In this document: piece by piece, positions 46,588 through 55,519 of the stretch | Numbering within the stretch: the stretch's first letter is position 1 | How the letters are laid out: every line of letters begins with the position of its first letter | Origin: Entrophospora sp. SA101 | Taxonomy: Eukaryota; Glomeromycota; Glomeromycetes; Entrophosporales; Entrophosporaceae | Direction: 5' to 3' | NCBI GenBank assembly: GCA_958430865.1 | Contig: CAUDNR010004258.1 | Coordinates: 953-56,471, forward strand | DNA length: 55,519 bases | The notes under the pieces: model-generated | Told to the model about the DNA's origin: nothing | The model's database searches: none | Seen by the model: the letters and a program-made list of their open reading frames with translations, nothing else | Position numbers and translations under genes: made by a program

Positions 46588-48498
46588 TAATGGTTAAACG
46601 AAATCAGAAAGAATTATTTTATTTATTATTAATTATGATATATTCTTGTAATAACAATTATATTAATTATACTATAATCATTTTTAGAAAATAGGTAGAA
46701 AACTTAACATCAAAATCCTAATTGATATATGGTTAAGTTAAAAAGATGGAAACTTGTATCTAAAAATGATAATGAAATGTGTAATAAATAATGCAATAGT
46801 TGATTTTGACAGAGAAAGTAGAAAAGGTTATTTTTTCATTCGTAAAAAAAAACCAAGGAGCCTTCTCATGCTTATGCCTCGTACAAGAGCTGGTGCTTCA
46901 TTATTTTGCAAGTGACCCGAGGCTAAGGATGATACCACAACCATACATATAATTCCACTCCTTAATATACTAAGAAATATTAAAAATCAAAAACCCAATT
47001 ATCTATTATTGTATTGGTGAATGTGTATCTAAAAGCGTAGAACATCGTCGATTCGAAATAACTAATGAAGAAAGGAAAGCAAGCTTTGATGCAAATAGCA
47101 ACACGAAAAAAGTAAAACGTAACGTATTGAAATCAGCGGTCTATCCAAGATGAACTATACATAATATGGCATTCTCTTTTTTCAAGAAACTACATAATCG
47201 CTTCGATAAGTGATTGACCACCACCTAAAGAAATTAGAACATACGGGCTGATTTTATTAAGTGATTGACTCTGAAAGGAAGACGTGATAAGTGTACGCAA
47301 TACGTCAACCGTATCCAGGGATCTTTTATTGGATCTCTTTTGCAGAATCCGAGTTATCATAATCTGACTTTTTATGTATATTATTAACACTGGCAGTAAG
47401 TATCGCTGTTTCCATTTATTTTAACTAATAGCGTATGCTCAAAAAGAATAAAGGGATTTATTATAAAAGAAATTGAAACAGTAGTTAAGAGAACAAGATA
47501 CACTATCAAGAAGAGCTTTTAAAAACAAAAATATATTTATGCAATAGTTTAATTAATATTTAAAGGCTTCTAGAGTAGAAAATTGTAAATTTTATAATTT
47601 TCTTTCTATATTTATATATGAGAATAATCCCATATATCATAAAATGGTATAATGATAAATAATAAACAAAAAACCCAATTTTAATGTTGATTGCTGCTGG
47701 TCCTAATTGTTCAGGAAAATTCAACATTGTAAAAATATATGAGTTGAAGCGAAAGATGCTCGACATTTTATCCTTCATATGTGTGAATGGTAACGTATTT
47801 GATCGGAAAGGAAATTAGACGAAGAATGACTTGCGGGAGAATTGAAGAGCTTTTTTTTTTTTTTTTTTTGCAAGAAAAGACTACATCACAGATTAATCGA
47901 CAAAAAATTAGATGAGCCATAGAGCGATGAAGCTAAAAAACCTAATAAAATCATCATCACAGAGGGACATGTTTTAGGATTTGATATCAAAATTTATTGT
48001 GATGTTGATGATAGCTTGCGTTTGATATGGAAATCCAAAGAAATCCTTCCTTAATATAAGAAAACGATTGGTGTTGAACCTAAAAATGTGGAAAGGATGG
48101 ATCTCTCTGAATCTTTGTGTATATGAACTAATCACACTAAACTTTTAACTCATCAATATATTATCCCTACTAAAAGTATGTTGGTTTAGTTCTTAATTAT
48201 AATACTTGAGCGTGTTGAAAAAGTGCTTAACCTCATTAATCCATATTTCAATAATGAACAAGGATTTCAAAAGAATTCAGACCGAAGAAAGATCCTATCA
48301 ACAAAATGAAAACAAGCCTGAACCCTTATTTAATCCATCTATACTTTTGTGTTGAGTACTCCAATTATTCTATATGAAGGATATCGAATAACTAAAAAAG
48401 TTGGAACAAGAAACAAAATAAAATATTCGAGTAAAACATTAATATTACATTATGTTGTTACGATTTTGATCCTTGCGATGTAATGTTCACTTTTATGA
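46588..48498 (+). other. Decayed sequence with coding-like stretches (copy 2)
   Basis: Identical to 3420-5330; same unrecognised fragments and stops. Confidence 0.35.
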
Positions 48499-48664
48499 TT
48501 TTGTTATAGCCTGCCTGCCCCACATATTATATATTTTTATTATTATTATTGTTTTATTTTTTTTTTTTTCTAATTACGTAAATATAATAATTATATTATA
48601 TATTATAAAAAAAAATATTAGAATTATTTGTCTTTCCTTATAAGAAAAAAGTGGGTTGTTTTAT

Positions 48665-49280
48665 TTAGATTATAGTAGATGATATAGCTGGTTCATCTGA
48701 TAATAAATTTTGACCTATCAGATATTGTTGTAAACTATAAAATAATTCAAGTTGTTCTTTTGGTTTAAGTGAATTAATTGCTGATTGAAGAACTGTTCCC
48801 ACTTCAACAGTTGATGTCTTTTTATTATTATTAATGAAAATAATCATTTAGTTTTAATAATTATATAAATATAAAGTATGAATATTCAAGGTTATTATAG
48901 TTAGCTAGCTTACCTTAATGAAACTTTGATAATACATATATGAAAATAATCCCATCAAGAATTGACAATCCATACGATCAGTTAAACCGCCATGTCCAGG
49001 AATTGAATCACCAAAATCCTAGTAAACACCAAAATATATAAGTAATCATTCGTCATGAATTCGAAATCGCATATAAAATAAAAGCAAATAAACCTTCAAA
49101 TGGAATGCTCTTTTAACTCCACTAGCAAAAAATCCACCAAATGGTGCAATAAGTGATGCAAAACATGCCATAAAAACAACATGCCATTCGAGTGGCGCAA
49201 TCCAAACAGATCTCACATCTGTAAATGGCTAATATTTACATAAATATTGTAATAATTGATATATTTGAAATTATATTTAC

Positions 49281-49318
<38 letters not shown>

Positions 49319-51072
49319 TAAATACTAACAAATCTTCTGAAAAGTGCAGCCAGCCAAGGATTAAGATCATAATTTTGTGGAATGAAAACTGGATTTGGAT
49401 CACAAGTTAATGTTCCAGAAAATGCCGTTGCACCAAGCTCCTATAGTTTACAAAATAGATTTAAATATTAATTAGATGATTGACTTTCAACACAAATAGA
49501 CATCATATAGTCGTTTGAATAATAATAACCCATTTTACAAACCTTAACTGGACAAATCATATATTCCCAACGTCTTAACAAAGAAGCCCACTGAAAAAAA
49601 TTTTTTGTGTATATATATAACATATATTAATTGAAAGTTTAATTTGATTTTTGATGTTTTTATAGTAAATTACTTACAAAAGAGCCAAATATTAGAGTAC
49701 AAATCCATGCTCCAACAAAACCTTCCCATGTCTTCTTAGGACTCAATTTTATCAATGGAGTTTTGCCCCAAAAGAATCCACAAATATAAGCGAAAATGTC
49801 GTTACAAATTACCAAAGACACCGGTAAAACAAACCTACCATTATCAATAATGTTATATTATTATTAGAATTATGATTATTATAATTTTGTCAATAAAATA
49901 ACTTATAATCACCAAATCAATCCTTCAAAAATATTATTAACGATAAAATGACTTTGGCATACAACGATCAATAGTGTCATATGTGTCCATGCAAATTGGG
50001 TGAATTGAAATTTATAATGACCTTTTTTAAGATTTGCAACAAAAAACACAAATCCTAAATATTAATGAGGAAGAGAAAATGAAATTATTAATTAAAGATT
50101 GGTTGATTGATTGATTTTAAATAAATAAATATATATATTGAAGTTTTTACCTGTACAGTATAAAGCAAATGATATGAATCGATGGTGTGTTGCAAGTGGA
50201 AGTAAAAATGCATCTACCAGTACAACTTCCTTAAAATAATGAATTATCGATTCACCATAAAGAAAATAATTTGTACTAACTAGAAAATACCTATTATATA
50301 AATATTAACAAATATTATTATTTCGACAGGTTACATTTAAAACAATAATAAATCAAAAATTTTACCAATTCAATGTTTTAAACCATGGCAATTTTTTCTC
50401 TTTACTTGGCACATGAGCGATCGCAATAACTTCTTTGTAAACTAAAGTTTGAATAATCTCCACTAACAAGATCACCCATATATGGCCTAATGCAAGTATT
50501 GCAAAAAAACCACCAATCATCACAAATGTCCAAATTGTCCGTACAGTCATATTTTTCCATTTTTTAATTGATGGTTGGTCTACAAGTAAATTACTTGATG
50601 TTTCCTAATTAATCAATTAATTTATTTATTTATTAAAATATCACCATTAATATATTATATATATTTTAATAAATCAATAAATAAATTTATATAATATTGT
50701 ATGTATATCCTTTTAGGAGGGTTTTTTTTTGATTTCAAAGAAACAAATAACTACACTTTTTAAAACATCTTCCTTCGTCAAACCGGTGGCTTTTGTATTA
50801 CCATTGTAAGAATGTTGACGTTGTAGTATTTCTCCAACCTTCTCTGTGCTTTGATTATGATTAAAATTATTACTTTTGTTATTATCTTGTAAATGGTGTA
50901 ATTGTTGATGCTGTTGTTGTTGATTTTGATTTTGAATTAGATGCTGTTGATTATGTTGTAATGGATCTTGTTTATAGTTTAGTTGAGAGTTGTTAAGTGA
51001 GGATAACGGAGTATCTGTGGTAGTAGTTTCAGATTTAATAAGGTTCTTTCGTTTTTTTGTCATTTTTGTCAT
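48665..51072 (-). CDS. CDS1: Phosphatidate cytidylyltransferase (CDP-diacylglycerol synthase), copy 2
   Basis: All ten exons of copy 1 recur at +43168: 51072-50755, 50604-50366, 50290-50151, 50054-49913, 49834-49678, 49590-49543, 49440-49330, 49228-49094, 49018-48914, 48817-48665. The predicted 515-residue protein and the introns are the same. About 450 bases upstream of the start lie inside the block, so this copy keeps a promoter like that of copy 1. If the duplication is real, the organism has two expressed-type CDS1 genes with no divergence; if not, this is one gene placed twice. Confidence 0.88.
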
Positions 51073-51257
51073 TAGAAATTATAAAAAAAAAAATATAATA
51101 AAATGAATGATCGGATATATTTTTTTGGGGTGGCGCGAAAAAAGGTAAAATGAATCCGTGGGTAATTTTGAAAGAATGCTATATATATATATTAAAATTT
51201 AAAAAAATATTACAAGTGTAACCTTAATATTCAACATTTAATACTTTTTTTGAAAGT

Positions 51258-51406
51258 CACTTGATGACATGCATTCATAGTTTTATCTAACTAATACTAA
51301 GTTCATGCATGTACAAGGTTCATTTTCTGGTCGTGGATCTTTTACTTTTATAAAAGTTTCAAAGATGTTCTGGAAGGTCGCAGATTCTTCACGTCTTCCA
51401 AGCCGT
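51258..51406 (-). pseudogene. Truncated remnant of the hypothetical gene at 8090-8570
   Basis: The downstream coding-like stretch (RRLGRREESATFQNIFETFI) is carried by the block copy, but the upstream half is replaced by unrelated sequence after 51526. Confidence 0.35.
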
Positions 51407-51526
51407 CTAAAAAAATAATTTTACCTCCATATAAATTAAAAAATTTTTTCATGGAATTAATTTAAAATTGTCATACTTAAAGATCTTGCCTGTTATTTTT
51501 GATAATCCTTTTTAATTTCATTTATT

Positions 51527-53661
51527 TAAAGTGGTTTTAGCATGTGGACATTCTTTGTTGTCACATTTGTATGACATTCAACAAAACAATTTTATCACCA
51601 ATCTCATTTTGCAGAATATGTTTGGATTTTTGCTTTTAAATGTTAAGAAAAACATTGATAAAAATCTGGGGCTAGCTAATTACTTTTTTTCAATGAAAAA
51701 ATAGAATTTGTATTATCAATAGAGATGACAAAGAAATCCATGTGGACCCATATTAATCTAAAGGATACAAATTAAAATGGTGCTTTAATGCAAGAGACTT
51801 TAATGTAGTTATAAATCCTGAACATAATCACCAAAAGCATTATTTTCAATTTAAGACAAATACAATAATCAATTCATTCTTTTAGCACTTAAAAATCTTT
51901 GATTAAAAAGTTCATAAAATGTACTTCTTTTTCTGACCTCATCCATCAGCTGTTTTGCTTTCTTGGTAAATGAGTAGAAAGGATAATTATGTTGTGAAAA
52001 TGGTTGATTAATAAGTGATCAAACAATTGTATATACTGTATATTAAATTTATTTTTATATAATAGTTACATTAAGTATGACTTTAACAATGCAACTTATA
52101 TTATTTTTATTTTGCAGCTTATTATCTTTTCCTCTCTTAGCAACAAGGAGGTTTTGTAGTGTGAAGCAATGTATTTATAAATTAGCAAATCTGGTAGCAA
52201 TTTATGATTCGAAAGTACTTTAAAAAAAAGGGAAAGGTAACCGCGACACATAATTCGGGTCAATAGAGAATTAAATTTAAATCCAAATAAGGAAAAAATC
52301 ACGCCATAGGGTTTACTGACTAGCCCATTTTTGGTTAATTAGTATAAGATATTGGGAAATCACTATTAAGCTATTCTTTCAAACGTCACCGTTTATTAAA
52401 TTATATTAATGATATTGATTTTTTTTATGACATAGATATGTTCGCTTTACATTTTTTCTTTTATTATTGTATTTTATATGCAAAAAAGAAGGTATTATTT
52501 ATTTATTTTTCTATTCTAATACACAGTGAATCTCGATTTAACGGATAGTTTGGGCAATTAGGGAAAATTTTCCAAAAATCCGTTAAACCGAGATATCCGC
52601 TATATCGAGAAGGTTTTTATTAAGGTTTATTATGAAACCGTTCTTTGAACTTTATCCGTAAAACCGAGATTTTTAATTAGTATCCGCTAAATCGAGATTC
52701 ACTGTGTACTAACAATATATTTATTATTTATTCACTCCAATATCTCCAATTTAATTTATTACTATCACAATGAAATGATGGAATGTATATATCATAATTG
52801 AATAATTAATATAATAAATGATTTAATAGAAATGTTATTGTATAAATAGTATATCAATCATATTGACGTCATTTTGCATTAAATAACAACAACCATTTGC
52901 CCGATAACTGTAAATTATTTCCTAAACAGAAAAATAAATCAACTTTCGAGATTCGCGTTAATATGATCAAACGCGCGGTGACATTCGATAGTTTTCCAGG
53001 TCCTTCGTGAACATAGTGATAGTAAAATACATGTACTAAGAAAGAATAGAACAAAAAATTTTTTTTGAGAAAATCTCTTCATTTAAAACTGATGACTTAT
53101 TCCATTAACTAATGAGGCTATTTTTTTTAAAAGGTAGGACAGAAAGTGACTTTTATACTTTTAAAACTTGTGCAAAATTTTGTAAGTTTTTAGACTGAGC
53201 CAACTATGGTAATATTAATATATATATAAAATACATTTGAAATCATATACCATTTTTATTTTATGCCCAATAATATATATACTTTATTAATAATAAGTAA
53301 GGGTTATAACATGAATATAATAGAAATTCTAGAAAAAATAGAACCAACTACCTGATCAATCAACCAATTGAAAATGTTAGTTATAAAAGAAAAAAGAAAA
53401 GCAAATGCATCAATAAAGATCATAAAAAATAATCTATATTTATTATTATTATGATTTTAGAATATATATATATATCACTTTCCATCTATTTTAAAAAATA
53501 ATGATAACAATAAAGAATTCAAAATGCTTTATTATCACCAACATTAAGCTAGGTTAGATGGATTAATATTTTTTTTTTTAAAAAAAAAATTAATCATTAA
53601 TACAAATAATAACAATAATGGTAATACTTCATAAAAATTCAATATCATCAATCAACAAACA
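51527..53661. other. Gene-poor region with one MITE
   Basis: 51527-51860 has a few protein-like runs on the plus strand (for example VLACGHSLLSHLYDIQQNN) with stops, possibly a transposon-gene relic. The rest is AT-rich without coding pattern except for the element at 52522-52706. Confidence 0.4.
52522..52706. mobile_element. Tc1/mariner (pogo-type) MITE, 185 bp
   Basis: The left end CACAGTGAATCTCGATTTAA and right end matching its reverse complement form 26-bp inverted repeats with a single mismatch (52522-52547 against 52681-52706). TA flanks both sides (52520-52521, 52707-52708). Related motifs recur inside (CCGTTAAACCGAGATATCCG, CCGTAAAACCGAGATTTT). CAGTGAATCTCG ends and TA targets are typical of pogo/Tigger-type elements. 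No transposase. Confidence 0.9.
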
Positions 53662-55188
53662 TTATATGGATAAACAAACCTTTAATGCATCAGCATGACA
53701 GGTAGCATGACAAATAATACCATCATTAATTTCCACGGCATTTCTAAACATCCATTCTTCTTCATTATCATTCCAAAACACTTGAAATTTTTCTTTACAA
53801 ATAGGACATGGTTTATTGGTTTTTTCAATATCAAGTGGTACAACAACAGTAGATTCATTGATAAGATCATTATTGTTGTTATTATTACTACCAAGATTGT
53901 TATTATTATTATTATTATTATTATCTTTTTTTGATCTAAAAGTTCCTCCAATACTACTAGTACTAATACCACTAATATTTTTATTTAATTTAAAAGAATT
54001 GGAATTGGATTCAAAAAATGTTGGTGTGTTTCCATTTTTTGAATCTGATTCTCTTGAATTGATAAAATCCTAAAAATAAAATAAAATATTATTATTATTA
54101 TTATTATTATTTCATAAAACAAAAAAAGAAACAAACCTCTTCAGTAATAAACCAACTTCTACTTTGAGCTTTCTTTGCCTTCTCTTTCATCTTACGATTT
54201 TGTCTAAAATGCCAATCCAAGTGTATACCAATCTTTTTAGAATCTTTAGCATACCTGATTCCACATTGTTTACATTGAGATGGCAATGCATCATAAAGAA
54301 TTGCAACTACTCCTACACGTTTACTATATTATTATTATTATTATTATTGTTATTATTATTGTTAAGATTATTGTATATAATATAATCATGAATAATTAAT
54401 AATGTAATTAGTTACCATTGAATATCATGACTTGTAAGTTGGATTTTTTCTAAATCTTTTACATTAAATATCTTGTCATTGTTAATAATATTAGTAAATA
54501 ATGGTGAAAGTGGATGATGGTTTTGTTGCTGCTGCTGCTGCTGTTGTTGTTGAGTATTGTGATGATGATGATTATTATTATTATTAATAAGATGTAATTG
54601 AGGCATTGATGTAGCAGGTTGTTGATGATGTTGTTGTTGTTGTTGTTGAATAGTATTAAAATTTGGAGATAAGATCACTGAATTTTTTAAAATATTTGAA
54701 AAATAATTAGTATTAGTATTAGTACTAGAATTTGATTGAGATGGTATTGGAAATGTTGTAGTAGAATTTATTATATTAGTGGTGGTAGTGGTAGAAGCAT
54801 GTGCAAATGTTGGAGTAGAGGTAGATTGAATAATGTTAGTTAAACTATTTGCAGCAAGCATTTGTCTTATCTGCTGAATTTCTTCATTTGTAACAAATTT
54901 TTGTTGAAGTGCTTCAGATAACTACATAAATTCATTCATGTATTATTAATATATAACCAATGGATTAACGATTGTAAGAATTCGTTGATTAAAATGATCA
55001 ATTAGATCAATTAATTAGTTTTTTTTGCAAACCTTTTGCAGATAAGTGATTTGGTTTTGATTAGTTAAATCTGATGGATTTTGTTGACGTGACAAAATTA
55101 ACGATTTGCATTCTTGTAATAATTGTTGCTGTTCTGGTGGAGGAATGAATACTTGATTATGCAAAGGAATTGAAGGCTTGTTGACATA
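53662..55188 (-). CDS. PCF11: PCF11 3' part with zinc fingers, 5' end beyond the window
   Basis: Exons in view: 55188-55033, 54921-54416, 54323-54137, 54069-53662; phase is continuous. The first corresponds to exon 4 of the other copy (VNKPSIPLHNQVFIPPPEQQ), the second to exon 5 with Gln/Asn/His-rich tracts. The third encodes a zinc finger: CKQCGIRYAKDSKKIGIHLD then WHFRQNRK. The last ends with a second one: CPICKEKFQVFWNDNEEEWM, NDGIICHATCHADALK. These paired C-terminal zinc fingers flank the Clp1-binding region of Pcf11. The stop at 53662-53664 may be replaced by a further exon if the GT at 53679 is a donor. This copy has the normal exon 5 where the 41-kb copy is chimeric. Confidence 0.85.
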
Positions 55189-55519
55189 CTAATAATTATA
55201 GTTATATTATGCGTTAAAAAAAAATAAAAAAAAAAAATATAGTGAGTTATAATAATTCAGAAGGAATTGAAAATTTTGTTTTTAAAAATTGTTTATATAA
55301 AAACATATATGAATTAATAATATTCGATATTTCCTTAAATCTTTGATAATTTAGATAATTAATTAATTTCTTCTTTTTAATTATTATTATTATTATTATT
55401 ATTAATTTTTTTTTTTGTTTATTATTTATTTTAGAATTTTGGTTTTTTTTTTTTTTGGAAAAGAAATTATAGTTGAGCACATATTTATATTTAAGTCAAT
55501 ATATTTAGTTCTCTTTTTC
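54650..55519 (+). repeat. PCF11 segment repeated at 41472-42330
   Basis: Offset 13173. Identity runs from the GTTGAATA junction through exons 5 and 4 into the intron near 55298. There this copy has about 80 extra bases (AAACATATATGAATTAATAA onward). Identity then resumes to the window end with small poly-T differences. The indel is intronic. It shows the two copies are not exact, unlike the 8-kb block. Confidence 0.88.

Larger units (their letters stand above)
43553..51526 (+). repeat. Large duplicated block, copy 2
   Basis: Same orientation and same length as 385-8358, offset 43168, with no difference seen by eye. The left junction is the PCF11 upstream region; the right junction falls at 51526/51527, where copy 1 continues into the hypothetical gene and copy 2 into unrelated sequence. 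Only A-G is shared at the left edge, so there is no long homology at the breakpoints. Confidence 0.95.

Noticed and set aside
53682..54385. Ile/Leu-rich ORFs on both strands
   Set aside because: Shadows of AAT/ATT coding repeats and introns in PCF11; the minus-strand zinc-finger frame is the real one.

Overview
The window reads as nuclear DNA of an arbuscular mycorrhizal fungus, most likely Rhizophagus or a close relative (Glomeromycotina). Reasons: very AT-rich sequence; genes with many short GT-AG introns (about 45-110 bp); poly-Asn/poly-Gln tracts; dense transposon debris; and kinases with an N-terminal Cys cluster (CPICNRYNT), a WTSGN motif, an HHDFHSGNIL catalytic loop and a LPQPVNS tail, a combination I associate with the large kinase expansion of these fungi. 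The species call is inference.

Layout. 385-8358: block with a decayed gag-like relic, unrecognised decayed sequence and an intact CDP-diacylglycerol synthase (minus). 8.3-9.8 kb: small hypothetical and a glutathione peroxidase (minus). 10.1-10.5 kb: tandem repeats running into a 40-bp-arm hairpin. 11-15 kb: small relics and a seven-exon coiled-coil gene (minus). 15.7-16.7 kb: dead kinase (plus). 17.1-18.4 kb: a U11/U12-65K (RNPC3)-like gene (plus). 18.4-21.2 kb: gene-poor, with a Helitron relic. 21.6-25.9 kb: UDP-glucose 6-dehydrogenase and a Kre9/Knh1-like surface protein (both minus). 26.2-27.6 kb: eIF3h (plus). 28.6-31.8 kb: decayed DEAD-box helicase cut by a hAT-like element, then a second hAT-like element. 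32.1-38.5 kb: two tandem kinases (minus), one frameshifted. 39.1-51.5 kb: a patchwork of copied segments. 41.2-43.4 kb: 5' part of PCF11 fused to a chimeric exon. 53.7-55.2 kb: 3' part of a second PCF11 copy, whose 5' end lies beyond the window.

The most striking structure is large-scale. 43553-51526 repeats 385-8358 with a constant offset and no difference seen. 39075-40868 repeats 23527-25320 with four clustered substitutions. 40867-41139 is an inverted copy of 25368-25640 and abuts a 10-N gap. 41150-41479 repeats 42370-42699, and 41472 onward repeats the PCF11 copy near 54.6 kb. This may be real rearrangement or scaffold mis-joining; sequence alone cannot decide.

The intact genes are housekeeping: phospholipid precursor synthesis (CDS1), peroxide defence (GPX), UDP-glucuronate supply (UGDH), a GPI-type surface protein, translation initiation (eIF3h), minor-intron splicing (RNPC3-like) and mRNA 3'-end formation (PCF11). 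They form no operon or shared pathway; UGDH and the Kre9-like protein could both bear on the cell surface. Four short non-autonomous DNA transposons show matched inverted ends with apparent target-site duplications; one of them (34848-34995) has an empty paralogous site within the same window. All exon boundaries were read by eye from GT-AG sites and phase.
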